Source: Curtobacterium sp. MCLR17_032
Lineage (GTDB): Bacteria; Actinomycetota; Actinomycetes; Actinomycetales; Microbacteriaceae
Assembly: GCF_003234795.2 (NCBI RefSeq)
Contig: NZ_CP126268.1
Location: forward strand, 992,001-1,056,000
Length of the DNA stretch: 64,000 bases
Direction of reading: 5' to 3'
The translations under genes and the position numbers were made by a program. The first letter of the stretch is position 1. Each line of letters begins with the position of its first letter. The notes under the pieces are model-generated. The model worked only from the letters and a program-made list of their open reading frames with translations. It had not been told where the DNA came from and did no database searches. Of this stretch, positions 20,273 through 29,461 are shown piece after piece.

Positions 20273-22651
20273 ATGCGAGTCGTGCGGTGGCCGGGTGCCC
20301 TCCTGATGTTCGTCGTCATGTCGGTCCTCGCCGGCCTGCTCGTCGCCGTCGCGGTGACCCCGGCGGTCGCCGTCGCGGGGGAGGGCGCGAGCGGCGCGGC
20401 CGAGTTCTTCGAGGACCTGCCGAGCTACCTCGACATCCAGACGCCGCAGCAGGTGTCCACCGTCTACGCGAAGCAGGGCGGACAAGAGGTCCCGATCGCG
20501 TCGTTCTACGCCGAGAACCGCACCAACGTGCAGTCCGGACAGATCGCCGACACCCTCAAGCAGGCGGCCATCGACACCGAGGACCCGCGCTTCCACACCG
20601 AGGGCGGGATCGACGTGGTCGGGACACTCCGCGCGACGATCGCCGACGCACTCGGCAAGGGCGTCCAGGGCGGCTCGAGCATCACGCAGCAGTACGTCAA
20701 GAACGTCCTCGTGCAGCAGTGCGAGCAGCTCAACGGCAAGGACCCGGCGTCCACGAAGAAGAAGGTCGACGCCTGCTACGACAAGGTCGCCGGCCAGTCG
20801 AAGGCACGCAAGCTGCAGGAGATCCGGTACGCGATCGCCGTCGACAAGAAGTACAGCAAGGACCAGATCCTCACCGGGTACCTCAACATCGTCGGGCTCG
20901 GCGGCCGTGTCTACGGCGCCGAGGCCGGTGCCGAGTACTACTTCGGCGTCCACGCGAAGGACCTGTCGCTCGTGCAGTCGGCGACCCTCGTGGCGATCCT
21001 CAACAACCCGTCGGGCCTGCGCATCGACCAGCCGAGCGACAAGGCCAACGGCTCGGCGAACGGGTACGCGCTGACGAAGGTCCGCCGCGACTACGTCCTC
21101 CGCCGCATGCACGCCCACCACGCGATCTCCGCGGCCGAGCTGACGAAGGCGATCGCGACACCGATCACGCCGAAGATCACCGCGACCGCCAACGGCTGCT
21201 CGACGGCAGCATCGAAGTACGACGCCGGCTACTTCTGCGACATGGTGCGTTCGCAGGTGCTCTCCGACCCGGCCTTCGGCAAGACGGCCTCGGACCGGAT
21301 CGCCACCCTCGACACGAAGGGCCTGTCGATCCACACCTCGCTCGACCTCGACCTGCAGGACCACGCGCAGAACGCACTGTCGTCCTACGTGCCGACGACG
21401 ATGGCCGGCGTCGACGCCGGTGGCACGAACGTCACCGTCGAACCCGGCACCGGCCGTGTGGTCTCGATGGTGCAGAACACCACGTACACGCAGTCCGACG
21501 CACCCACCCCGGGTGCCACCGCCGTGAACTACAACGCCGACCAGGCCGTCGGCAGCTCGAGCGGCTTCCAGACCGGTTCGACCTACAAGGTCTTCACCCT
21601 GGCCGACTGGCTGGCGAACGGGCACACCCTGTCCGAGTCCGTCGGGACGACCGAGAACACGTTCCCGCAGGACGAGTTCACGAACTCGTGCGCACCCCTC
21701 GGCGGGCAGCCGTGGAGCGTCGCCAACGCCGAGAAGGTGCCGTCGTCGATGACCGTGCTCGACGCGACCGTGGAGTCCATCAACACCGCCTTCGGCGCGA
21801 TGGCGAAGCAGCTCGACCTGTGCGGGATCCAGAAGACCGCCGTGGGCATGGGGATCCACCAGGCGGACGGCACCGCACCGGACTCCAACCCCGCGTCCGT
21901 CCTCGGGACGAACCCGCTCGCACCGATCGACCTCGCCGAGGCCTACGCCGGGTTCGCGAACGGCGGCATCGCCTGCACCCCCACCACCATCGACTCCGTC
22001 ACGACGGCCAGCGGCGCGACGATCCGGCCGACCCCGGCGACCTGCAACCGCGGGGTCAGCGCCGAGGTCGCCGGCACCGTCGACTGGGCGCTGCAGGGCG
22101 TGCTGAGCGGGAAGGGCACCGCGGCCACCGCCAACCCGGGCGACTCCGTGCCGAAGTTCGCCAAGACCGGCACGACCGACGGCGACCAGCAGAACTGGCT
22201 GGTCACGTCGTCGACGAAGTACACGAACGCGACCTGGATCGGCAACGTGCAGGGCCACGTGCGGCTGGCGAACTGGCCGTTCCTACAGGGCACCACCGGG
22301 TACAGCGCCAAGTTCCAGGTCGGCAAGCAGCTGATGACGTACCTGGACGGCGCGTACGGCGGCGGCACGTTGCCCGCTCCGGACCAGGCGATGATCGGGA
22401 CGCCCACCAAGGCGAAGACCGCGACGCCGTCGGGCGGGTCGGACGCGCAGCAGGGGACGCAGCAGCAGACGCCGGGGACGGATGCGTCGGGCGCGCCGGC
22501 GCCGGCGACGTCGAACCCGACGACGTCGAACCCGGCGGCGCAGGCACCGGCGGCTGACGGCGCGGTCACCGGGGGCGGGGCTCCGGCCGGTGGTGCCGCT
22601 GCGGGCGGGGCTGCCGCTGGTGGGGCTGCTGCTGCACCGCCGGCTGGCTGA
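20273..22651 (+). CDS. Class A penicillin-binding protein (transglycosylase/transpeptidase)
   Basis: This 792-residue bifunctional enzyme polymerises glycan strands and cross-links peptides. It has an N-terminal membrane anchor (residues 8-36), a GT51 domain with the catalytic glutamate in DTEDPRF (E103) and GGSSITQQYVKN, then a transpeptidase domain with SxxK at S436-K439 (STYK), SxN at S502-N504, and KTGT at 631-634. The C terminus, past about residue 700, is low complexity: Gln/Thr/Pro tracts then repeats of GGAAAGGAAA. Cysteines in the extracytoplasmic part (for example VQQCEQL and DACYDK) may form disulfides. Confidence 0.93.
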   Translation: MRVVRWPGALLMFVVMSVLAGLLVAVAVTPAVAVAGEGASGAAEFFEDLPSYLDIQTPQQVSTVYAKQGGQEVPIASFYAENRTNVQSGQIADTLKQAAIDTEDPRFHTEGGIDVVGTLRATIADALGKGVQGGSSITQQYVKNVLVQQCEQLNGKDPASTKKKVDACYDKVAGQSKARKLQEIRYAIAVDKKYSKDQILTGYLNIVGLGGRVYGAEAGAEYYFGVHAKDLSLVQSATLVAILNNPSGLRIDQPSDKANGSANGYALTKVRRDYVLRRMHAHHAISAAELTKAIATPITPKITATANGCSTAASKYDAGYFCDMVRSQVLSDPAFGKTASDRIATLDTKGLSIHTSLDLDLQDHAQNALSSYVPTTMAGVDAGGTNVTVEPGTGRVVSMVQNTTYTQSDAPTPGATAVNYNADQAVGSSSGFQTGSTYKVFTLADWLANGHTLSESVGTTENTFPQDEFTNSCAPLGGQPWSVANAEKVPSSMTVLDATVESINTAFGAMAKQLDLCGIQKTAVGMGIHQADGTAPDSNPASVLGTNPLAPIDLAEAYAGFANGGIACTPTTIDSVTTASGATIRPTPATCNRGVSAEVAGTVDWALQGVLSGKGTAATANPGDSVPKFAKTGTTDGDQQNWLVTSSTKYTNATWIGNVQGHVRLANWPFLQGTTGYSAKFQVGKQLMTYLDGAYGGGTLPAPDQAMIGTPTKAKTATPSGGSDAQQGTQQQTPGTDASGAPAPATSNPTTSNPAAQAPAADGAVTGGGAPAGGAAAGGAAAGGAAAAPPAG

Positions 22652-22674
22652 GTCGCGTCGCGTCGTGACGGTCT

Positions 22675-22715
22675 GGAGGCCCGGTGCCGGTCCGACGGGC
22701 CGGCACCGGGCCTCC
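22675..22715 (+). terminator. Terminator palindrome, GGGAGGC family
   Basis: A 16-bp perfect stem (GGAGGCCCGGTGCCGG) with a 9-nt loop lies just past the penicillin-binding protein gene. Its arms match the palindrome family seen at 26239, 51161 and elsewhere. Confidence 0.75.
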
Positions 22716-22787
22716 CGACCGTCCTGCACAGCGGAGTGCCCGGCGCCGACCGTCCACAGCCGTCCGACCCCCGCGCGGCCCGCCCAA

Positions 22788-22793
22788 TAGACT
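22788..22793 (+). promoter_or_regulatory. -10 box of gatCAB operon
   Basis: TAGACT sits 34 nt before the gatC ATG. Here a short leader with a GACGGAG ribosome-binding site intervenes, unlike the leaderless genes. Confidence 0.5.
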
Positions 22794-22827
22794 GGTGCGC
22801 ATTCCACGAACCGATCGACGGAGCACC

Positions 22828-23127
22828 ATGCCTGACATCACGAGCGAGCAGGTCGCACACCTGGCGAACCTCGCACGTATCGCACTCACGCCCGACGAGA
22901 TCGAGAAGATGACCGAGGAGCTGTCACTCATCGTCGACAGCGTCGCCAAGGTCACCGAGGTCGCGACCCCGGACGTCCCCGCGACGAGCCACCCGGTCCC
23001 GCTCGAGAACGTGTCCCGCCCCGATGTGGTCGGCGAGACGCTGACCCAGGAGCAGGCGCTCTCCGGCGCCCCCGACTCGGACGGCGAACGCTTCCGGGTG
23101 ACCGCGATCCTCGGCGAAGAACAGTAG
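22828..23127 (+). CDS. gatC: Asp-tRNA(Asn)/Glu-tRNA(Gln) amidotransferase subunit C
   Basis: GatC is the 99-residue stabilising subunit of the GatCAB amidotransferase that converts misacylated Glu-tRNA(Gln) and Asp-tRNA(Asn). It has the family pattern [32 protein letters not shown] and a C-terminal [10 protein letters not shown] ... [11 protein letters not shown]. It has a good ribosome-binding site. Its 3' end is partly duplicated, and the duplicate contains the gatA start codon. Confidence 0.95.
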   Translation: MPDITSEQVAHLANLARIALTPDEIEKMTEELSLIVDSVAKVTEVATPDVPATSHPVPLENVSRPDVVGETLTQEQALSGAPDSDGERFRVTAILGEEQ

Positions 23128-23138
23128 GCGGAAGAACA

Positions 23139-24686
23139 GTGACCCACGACATCACCACGCTGAGCGCTGCCGCGCTCGCCGACGCCCTGGTGGCCCGCGA
23201 CGTCTCGAGCGTCGAGGCCACGCAGGCCCACCTCGACCGGATCGCCGCCGTCGACGGGGACGTGCACGCGTTCCTGCACGTCAACCAGAACGCGATCGCC
23301 GCCGCGAAGGCCATCGACTCCCGCCGTGCGGCCGGGGACGTCCTCGGCCCCCTCGCCGGTGTGCCGATCGCCGTCAAGGACGTCCTGTGCACACAGGACA
23401 TGCCAACCACCTCGGGCTCGAAGATCCTCGAAGGCTGGGTGCCGCCGTACGACGCCACCCCGGTCGCCAAGCTCCGCCGTGCCGGCCTGGTGCCGCTCGG
23501 CAAGACCAACATGGACGAGTTCGCGATGGGCTCGTCGACCGAGTTCTCGGCGTACGGTCCGACGCACAACCCGTGGGACCTCGACCGGATCCCCGGCGGG
23601 TCCGGCGGTGGCTCGGCCGCCGCGGTCGCCGCGTTCGAAGCCCCGCTCGCGCTCGGCTCGGACACCGGTGGGTCGATCCGGCAGCCGGGTGCCGTCACCG
23701 GCACCGTCGGCGTGAAGCCGACCTACGGTGGCGTCAGCCGCTACGGGGCGATCGCGCTGGCGTCGAGCCTCGACCAGATCGGACCGGTGTCCCGGACCGT
23801 CCTCGACGCCGCGCTGCTGCACGACGTCATCGGCGGGCACGACCCGAAGGACTCCACCTCGCTGCGACAGGAGTGGCCCTCGTTCGCCGCTGCCGCGCGT
23901 GACGGTCTGCAGGCCGACTCCCTCAAGGGCGTCCGGATCGGCGTCGTCAAGGAGCTCGCCGGGGGCGACGGCTTCCAGGCCGGCGTCACCCAGCGTTTCC
24001 AGGAGACGGTCGCGCTGCTCGAGTCCGCCGGAGCGGTCGTCGTCGAGATCGACGCCCCGTCGTTCGCCTACGCGATCAGCGCCTACTACCTGATCCTGCC
24101 GGCGGAAGCGTCGTCGAACCTCGCGAAGTTCGACTCGGTCCGATTCGGCCTGCGTGTCACGCCGGAGAACGGTGCCACGGTCGAGGACGTCATGGCGGCC
24201 ACACGTGAAGCCGGCTTCGGACCCGAGGTCAAGCGGCGCATCATCCTCGGCACCTACGCCCTGAGCGCCGGGTACTACGACGCCTACTACGGCAGCGCGC
24301 AGAAGGTCCGCACCCTCGTCCAGCGCGACTTCACCGCCGCGTTCGAGCAGGTCGACCTGCTCATCAGCCCGTCGGCGCCGACCACCGCGTTCAAGATCGG
24401 TGAGCGCATCGACGACCCGCTCGCGATGTACCTCAACGACCTCACCACGATCCCCGCGAACCTGGCGGGCGTGCCCGGCATGAGCATCCCGAACGGCCTG
24501 GCGCCCGAGGACTCCCTGCCGACCGGCGTGCAGCTGATGGCCCCGCAGCGCGAGGATGCCCGGCTCTACCGGGTCGGCGCCGCGCTCGAGCGTCTGCTCG
24601 AGCAGCAGTGGGGTGCCCCGCTGATCTCACGGATCCCGAACCTGGACGCCGCACAGCAGTCCGCCGCAGAGGAAGGTGTCATCTGA
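23139..24686 (+). CDS. gatA: Asp/Glu-tRNA amidotransferase subunit A
   Basis: GatA is the amidase that frees ammonia from glutamine. The 515-residue protein has the amidase-signature catalytic triad at K80 (IAVKD), S155 (GGSGGGSA) and S179 (DTGGSIRQP), and the expected FDSVRFGLR region. It starts at GTG with a GGAAG site and overlaps gatB by one base. Confidence 0.95.
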   Translation: MTHDITTLSAAALADALVARDVSSVEATQAHLDRIAAVDGDVHAFLHVNQNAIAAAKAIDSRRAAGDVLGPLAGVPIAVKDVLCTQDMPTTSGSKILEGWVPPYDATPVAKLRRAGLVPLGKTNMDEFAMGSSTEFSAYGPTHNPWDLDRIPGGSGGGSAAAVAAFEAPLALGSDTGGSIRQPGAVTGTVGVKPTYGGVSRYGAIALASSLDQIGPVSRTVLDAALLHDVIGGHDPKDSTSLRQEWPSFAAAARDGLQADSLKGVRIGVVKELAGGDGFQAGVTQRFQETVALLESAGAVVVEIDAPSFAYAISAYYLILPAEASSNLAKFDSVRFGLRVTPENGATVEDVMAATREAGFGPEVKRRIILGTYALSAGYYDAYYGSAQKVRTLVQRDFTAAFEQVDLLISPSAPTTAFKIGERIDDPLAMYLNDLTTIPANLAGVPGMSIPNGLAPEDSLPTGVQLMAPQREDARLYRVGAALERLLEQQWGAPLISRIPNLDAAQQSAAEEGVI

Positions 24687-26188
24687 TGGCCAAGGACGCA
24701 CTCATGGACTTCGAAGAGGCGATCGAGCGGTTCGAGCCGGTGCTCGGCTTCGAGGTGCACGTCGAACTCGCGACGGCCACGAAGATGTTCTCGGACGCGC
24801 CGAACTTCTTCGGCGGCGAGCCCAACACGAACGTGACGCCGGTCGACCTCGGGCTGCCCGGGTCCCTGCCGGTCGTCAACGAGCAGGCCGTGCGCTACTC
24901 GATCCAGCTCGGGCTCGCGCTCGGCTGCTCGATCGCCGAGAGCTCGCGGTTCGCGCGGAAGAACTACTTCTACCCGGACAACCCGAAGAACTACCAGATC
25001 TCGCAGTTCGACGAGCCGATCGCCTTCGAGGGCGAGGTCGAGGTCGAGCTCGCCGACGGCACGATCTTCCAGGTTCCGATCGAGCGCGCCCACATGGAAG
25101 AGGACGCGGGCAAGCTGACGCACGTCGGCGGTGCCACCGGCCGCATCCAGGGCGCCGAGTACTCGCTCGTCGACTACAACCGTGCCGGTGTCCCGCTGGT
25201 CGAGATCGTCACGAAGCCGATCGTCGGCGCCAAGGAGCGCGCACCCGAGCTCGGGGCCGCGTACGTGCAGGTCATCCGTGACCTCGTCCGCGCGCTCGGC
25301 GTCTCCGAGGCCCGCATGGAGCGTGGCAACCTGCGCTGCGACGCGAACATCTCGCTGCGCCCGTGGGGCCAGGAGAAGCTCGGCACCCGCACCGAGACCA
25401 AGAACGTCAACTCGTTCCGCGCCGTCGAGCGTGCCATCCGCTACGAGATCCAGCGCCAGGCCGCGATCCTCGCCGACGGCGGGACGATCACGCAGGAGAC
25501 CCGGCACTGGCACGAAGACACCGGCCGCACCTCGGCCGGCCGTCTCAAGTCGGACGCCGACGACTACCGGTACTTCCCGGAGCCGGACCTGCTGCCCGTC
25601 GTCCCCGACCCGGCGCTCATCGAAGAGCTCCGCGCGAGCCTGCCCGAGGCACCGGTGGCCCGCCGCCGTCGCCTCAAGGGCGAGTGGGGCTTCGCCGACC
25701 TCGAGTTCCAGGACGTCGTCAACGGCGGCCTCCTCGACGAGGTCCAGGCGACGATCGACGCCGGTGCCGGCCCGCAGGCCGCCCGCAAGTGGTGGACCGG
25801 CGAGATCAGCCGTGTCGCGAACGCGCAGGACGCCGCGCCGGGTGACCTCGTCTCGCCGCAGCACGTGGCCGAGGTCATCGCGCTCGTCGAGTCCGGCGAC
25901 CTGACCGACCGACTCGCACGCCAGGTCCTCGAAGGCGTCATCGCCGGTGAGGGCTCGCCGGCGCAGGTCGTCGAGTCCCGTGGGCTCAAGGTCGTCTCGG
26001 ACGACTCGGCCCTGACCGCGGCCGTCGACGAAGCCCTCGCCGGGCAGCCGGACGTGCTGCAGAAGATCCGCGACGGCAAGGTCCAGGCGGCTGGCGCGAT
26101 CATCGGCTCGGTCATGAAGGCGATGAAGGGCCAGGCCGACGCAGCCCGTGTGCGCGAGCTCGTGCTGGAGCGCGCGCAGCAGCAGTAG
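24686..26188 (+). CDS. gatB: Asp/Glu-tRNA amidotransferase subunit B
   Basis: GatB is the kinase/amidotransferase subunit that phosphorylates the tRNA-bound Glu or Asp and binds the tRNA. The 500-residue protein has [13 protein letters not shown] near the N terminus, [47 protein letters not shown] and [16 protein letters not shown], then the YqeY-like C-terminal tail domain ([23 protein letters not shown]). It is complete and last in the operon, followed by a strong terminator. Confidence 0.95.
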   Translation: MAKDALMDFEEAIERFEPVLGFEVHVELATATKMFSDAPNFFGGEPNTNVTPVDLGLPGSLPVVNEQAVRYSIQLGLALGCSIAESSRFARKNYFYPDNPKNYQISQFDEPIAFEGEVEVELADGTIFQVPIERAHMEEDAGKLTHVGGATGRIQGAEYSLVDYNRAGVPLVEIVTKPIVGAKERAPELGAAYVQVIRDLVRALGVSEARMERGNLRCDANISLRPWGQEKLGTRTETKNVNSFRAVERAIRYEIQRQAAILADGGTITQETRHWHEDTGRTSAGRLKSDADDYRYFPEPDLLPVVPDPALIEELRASLPEAPVARRRRLKGEWGFADLEFQDVVNGGLLDEVQATIDAGAGPQAARKWWTGEISRVANAQDAAPGDLVSPQHVAEVIALVESGDLTDRLARQVLEGVIAGEGSPAQVVESRGLKVVSDDSALTAAVDEALAGQPDVLQKIRDGKVQAAGAIIGSVMKAMKGQADAARVRELVLERAQQQ

Positions 26189-26238
26189 GACCCAGCACCA
26201 GCCGGCATCAGCCGGTACGACGAGCGCTGGACGTGCAT

Positions 26239-26278
26239 GACGGGAGGCCCGTGGCGAGATCGCCACGGGCCTCCCGTC
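26239..26278 (+). terminator. gatB terminator palindrome, GACGGGAGGC family
   Basis: A 40-bp perfect palindrome with arm GACGGGAGGCCCGTGGCGAG lies 50 bp after gatB. It shares the 16-nt core CGGGAGGCCCGTGGCG with the hairpin inside the permease gene at 34525. Confidence 0.85.
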
Positions 26279-26319
26279 CATCCTGGGGACACGTCAGCGA
26301 TCCGGTGACAGGATGGAGC

Positions 26320-27531
26320 GTGTCAGCAACGATCCGAGCCATCGGTACCGCCGTCCCGCGGACCACCCTCGGGCAGGCGTCGGTCCGTGACCTGTTCGCC
26401 GCCCAGCCCGGCCTCGGGAGGCTCGCCTCGCGGCTCGTCCCCGCTGCCTTCAACGCCTCCGAGGTCGAACACCGCCACAGTGTCCTGCCGGAGCTGGACT
26501 CCGCTGCCGGGCCTGGCGACTTCCGCGACGCCGACGGTGTCCTCACCTCGCCGAGCACCGGCACCCGGAACGACCGGTTCCGCGAGCTCGCCCCGCCGCT
26601 GTTCGTCGGTGCCGCGCGGGACGCCCTCGAGCGTGCCGACGTCACCCCGGCGACCGTCACCCACGTCGTGACCGTGTCCTGCACCGGCTTCACCCAGCCG
26701 GGCCCGGACCTGGCGATCGTCGAGGAGCTCGGCCTGCCGCGGAACGTCTTCCGCCAGCACGTCGGCTTCATGGGGTGCTTCGCCGCGTTCCCGGCGCTCC
26801 GGATCGCCGACGCGTTCGTCGGCGCCGACCCGAGCGCGGTCGTCCTGGTCGTCTGCGCCGAACTCTGCACGCTGCACGTGCGGAACTCCGAGGACCCGGA
26901 CCAGATCGTCGCGAACAGCGTCTTCGGCGACGGTGCCGCAGCGGCGGTCGTGACGGCGGACGGCCCCGGCCTCCGCCTCGATGCCTTCACCACCATGGTC
27001 CTGCCCGAGGGCGCGAGCGAGATGGCGTGGAACATCGGTGACGAGGGCTTCGAGATGGTGCTGAGCACGCAGGTGCCGAAGCTCATCGGCGTGCACGCGG
27101 CCGAGGCCGTCGCCCCGCTCCTCGACCCGCGCGGCTGGACGCCGGACGACGTGCCGGTGTGGGCCGTGCACCCCGGCGGCCGGGCGATCCTCGACCGGAC
27201 CCAGGATGCCCTGCACCTGCCGGACAGTGCGTTGACGGCGAGCCGCGCGGTCCTCCGTGACCACGGCAACATGTCGAGTGCGACGGTGCTGTTCGTCCTC
27301 CGGGAGGCCCTCGAGGCACGTCCCGCAGACGGCACGCCCGTCGTCGCACTGGCCTTCGGGCCGGGGTTGACGGTCGAGGCTGCGTCCCTGACGGTGGTCG
27401 GCAGCCCGGTCGCCGCCGCTGCCGCGAGTGGTGCGCCCGCCGCGGTCGAGACGGCTGCGGCCGCTGCCACCACGTCCGCCCCCACCACGTCCGCCCCCAC
27501 CACGGCCGCTCCCGTCGGGGTCGGGGCGTGA
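26320..27531 (+). CDS. Type III polyketide synthase (chalcone/stilbene synthase family)
   Basis: The 403-residue enzyme has the thiolase-fold catalytic triad: C153 in VGFMGCFAAF, H284 in WAVHPGGRAIL and N317 in RDHGNMSSATV, plus the family GPGLTVE near the C terminus. Such enzymes condense malonyl-CoA onto acyl-CoA starters to make alkylresorcinols, alkylpyrones or related phenolics. The last 45 or so residues are an Ala/Thr/Pro-rich tail with a repeated TTSAP motif, encoded by 15-bp tandem repeats. I use the GTG at 26320 (VSATIRAIGTAVP), which aligns with family N termini. The downstream methyltransferase overlaps by GTGA and probably modifies the product. Confidence 0.9.
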   Translation: MSATIRAIGTAVPRTTLGQASVRDLFAAQPGLGRLASRLVPAAFNASEVEHRHSVLPELDSAAGPGDFRDADGVLTSPSTGTRNDRFRELAPPLFVGAARDALERADVTPATVTHVVTVSCTGFTQPGPDLAIVEELGLPRNVFRQHVGFMGCFAAFPALRIADAFVGADPSAVVLVVCAELCTLHVRNSEDPDQIVANSVFGDGAAAAVVTADGPGLRLDAFTTMVLPEGASEMAWNIGDEGFEMVLSTQVPKLIGVHAAEAVAPLLDPRGWTPDDVPVWAVHPGGRAILDRTQDALHLPDSALTASRAVLRDHGNMSSATVLFVLREALEARPADGTPVVALAFGPGLTVEAASLTVVGSPVAAAAASGAPAAVETAAAAATTSAPTTSAPTTAAPVGVGA

Positions 27532-28220
27532 CCGGGCCGATCGACCTGTCCTCCCGCGCCGTCGACCTGCGCGAGCTGATGGACGACCCGGACTGCGACC
27601 CCGCGACGCTCGACCGGACGCTCCGTCGCTTCGCGCTGGTGAACGCGGCGGTGTCCGGCTGGCGGTCGGTGTGGCGCACCCACGTCGTGCCGGCACTGCC
27701 GCCGACCGGTCGGGCCCGTGTGCTCGACCTCGGCTGCGGCGGCGGTGACCTCGCCCGGTCGTTGGTGCGGTGGGCACGGAGCGACGGGTTCGACCTCGAG
27801 GTCGTCGGCGTCGACCCGGACCCGCGCGCGATCGCTGCGGCCGAGCGGCAGACGACGGCCGGCGTGACCTTCCGGGCGCAGTCGAGTGGCGACCTGGTCG
27901 CGGCGGGGGAGCGGTTCGACGTCGTCGTGTCGAACCACGTGCTGCACCACCTCGACGACGCCGAGCGTGGAGCGTTCCTCCGGGACTCGGCGGAGCTGGC
28001 TGTCGGGCGCAGTGTGCACTCCGACATCCGACGCTCGGTGTCCGCCTACCGGTTGTACGCGATCGGGGCGTCGTTCGTGTCGGCCGGCACCTTCATCCGC
28101 GAGGACGGCCTCCGCTCCATCCGCCGGAGCTTCACGGTCCCCGAGCTGGCCGCGGCCCTGCCGTCGGGCTGGCGTGCCGAGCCCGCGTCCCCGCACCGCG
28201 TCCTCGCCGTCCGCGGCTGA
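27528..28220 (+). CDS. Class I SAM-dependent methyltransferase
   Basis: The 230-residue protein has motif I VLDLGCGGGDLA at 65-76, an acidic post-I residue in VVGVDPDPRAI, and motif IV DVVVSNHVLHHLDD. It is translationally coupled to the type III polyketide synthase, so it most likely methylates that product (a phenol or pyrone hydroxyl, or a ring carbon). A third oxidoreductase often found with such pairs is absent here; the next gene is convergent. A 14-bp tandem duplication covers the stop. Confidence 0.87.
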   Translation: MTGPIDLSSRAVDLRELMDDPDCDPATLDRTLRRFALVNAAVSGWRSVWRTHVVPALPPTGRARVLDLGCGGGDLARSLVRWARSDGFDLEVVGVDPDPRAIAAAERQTTAGVTFRAQSSGDLVAAGERFDVVVSNHVLHHLDDAERGAFLRDSAELAVGRSVHSDIRRSVSAYRLYAIGASFVSAGTFIREDGLRSIRRSFTVPELAAALPSGWRAEPASPHRVLAVRG

Positions 28221-28237
28221 CCCTCCGCGGCTGACCC
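28210..28237 (+). repeat. Exact 14-bp tandem duplication spanning the methyltransferase stop
   Basis: TCCGCGGCTGACCC occurs twice back to back; the first copy holds the stop codon. Confidence 0.9.
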
Positions 28238-28257
28238 GGCGTGCGGCCTTCCGCGAA

Positions 28258-28317
28258 ACGCAACGTGGGCGGCACCACGCAACGGAGTACCGCTGCGCCG
28301 GACCGCCCACGTTGCGT
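28258..28317. terminator. Bidirectional terminator, 15-bp arms with 30-nt loop
   Basis: ACGCAACGTGGGCGG and its exact complement flank a 30-nt loop between the convergent methyltransferase and alcohol dehydrogenase genes. Confidence 0.7.
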
Positions 28318-28328
28318 GTTGCGAGGAG

Positions 28329-29381
28329 CTACGGGCGCAGGAGCACCTTGATGGCGCGGCGCTCGTCCATCGCGGCGTACGCCTCCGGGGCCTCGTCGAG
28401 GGGCAGCTCGAGGTCGAACACCTTGCCCGGGTCGATCGCCCGCGACAGCACGTCGGGCAGCAGCTCCTCGATGTATGCACGTGCCGGGGCCATGCCGCCG
28501 CCGACCGTGATGTTCTTCGCGAACAGGAACGGCATCGGCAGCTCCGGGTCGCCCGCGGGGACGCCGACGTAGCCGACCGCACCGCCGGCGCGGACGACGC
28601 GGAGCGCCTGGTCCATGCTCTCCGCTGTGCCGACGGCCTCGAGAGCACAGTCGGCGAGGTCCCCGCCGAGCAGCTCCCGCACGGCCGCGACGCCTTCGTC
28701 ACCGCGGGTCTCGACGACGTCGGTCGCGCCGAACTCGCGTGCCAGGGCCTGACGGTCGGCGTGCCGGCTCATCGCGATGATCCGCTCGGCACCGAGGCGC
28801 TTCGCCGCCAGGACCGCGGACAGCCCGACCGCTCCGTCGCCGACCACGACGACGGTCTTGCCCGAGCCGACCTCGGCCGAGACGGCCGCGTGGTGTCCGG
28901 TGGAGAACACGTCCGACAGGGTCAGGAGCGACGGCACCAGGTCGTCGTCGACCGGACCCGGCACGACCACCAGGCTGGCGGCGGCGTCCGGCACGCGGAC
29001 GTACTCGGCCTGGGCACCGCCGAGCGGGTGGCCGTATGCGTCTGGCGTGACGCCGAACGTGGAGCCGTGGTCGCAGCCGCTCGTCATGCCGTGGGCGCAG
29101 GCCTGGCAGGTGCCGTCGTTGGTGGTGAACGGGGCGATGACGAAGTCGCCGACGTGCAGGTCGGTCACGCCGTCGCCGACCTGGTCGACGACACCGACGA
29201 ACTCGTGGCCGATCGCCCGCGGTTCGGCCGTGTCGCGGACGCCGCGGTAGGGCCAGAGGTCCGAGCCGCAGACGCACGCGGCGACGACACGGACGACGGC
29301 GTCGGACGGGGTGAGGATCGTGGGGGCGTCGCGCTCCTCGACACGGATGTCGCGGGGGGCGTGGATGACTGTTGCGCGCAC
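28329..29381 (-). CDS. Zinc-dependent alcohol dehydrogenase (MDR superfamily)
   Basis: The 350-residue protein has a zinc-binding N-terminal domain (CVCGSDLWPYRG, GHEFVGVV, and a structural-zinc-like TCQACAHGMTSGCDHG with a partly altered cysteine pattern) and a Rossmann domain with VVVGDGAVGLSAVLAAKRLGA. The SRHADR segment after the second strand suggests NADP preference. The substrate cannot be deduced. It starts at GTG and is divergent from DUF3097. It resembles plant-associated and actinobacterial IMP-dehydrogenase-like zinc alcohol dehydrogenases of unassigned function. Confidence 0.87.
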   Translation of the reverse strand: MRATVIHAPRDIRVEERDAPTILTPSDAVVRVVAACVCGSDLWPYRGVRDTAEPRAIGHEFVGVVDQVGDGVTDLHVGDFVIAPFTTNDGTCQACAHGMTSGCDHGSTFGVTPDAYGHPLGGAQAEYVRVPDAAASLVVVPGPVDDDLVPSLLTLSDVFSTGHHAAVSAEVGSGKTVVVVGDGAVGLSAVLAAKRLGAERIIAMSRHADRQALAREFGATDVVETRGDEGVAAVRELLGGDLADCALEAVGTAESMDQALRVVRAGGAVGYVGVPAGDPELPMPFLFAKNITVGGGMAPARAYIEELLPDVLSRAIDPGKVFDLELPLDEAPEAYAAMDERRAIKVLLRP

Positions 29382-29448
29382 GGGGTGTGCCTTCCGTCGG
29401 GATGAGGGGGGACCGGCCGGTCGACGTTGTCCGGACGCCCGTCGACAG

Positions 29449-29454
29449 TACGCT
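29449..29454 (+). promoter_or_regulatory. -10 box of leaderless DUF3097 promoter
   Basis: TACGCT lies 7 nt before the GTG at 29462. It is identical to the murI box and decides the start against an earlier in-frame candidate. Confidence 0.6.
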
Positions 29455-29461
29455 CGTGCGG

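Noticed and set aside
24566..26281. Long minus-strand frame opposite gatB
   Set aside because: GC-bias shadow of gatB; composition is unlike a protein and there is no start signal.
28258..28317. Further member of the 55-bp dyad family (30-nt loop)
   Set aside because: Arm sequence is unrelated (ACGCAACGTGGGCGG) and perfect over 15 bp; position between convergent genes fits a terminator. The 30-nt loop is likely coincidence.
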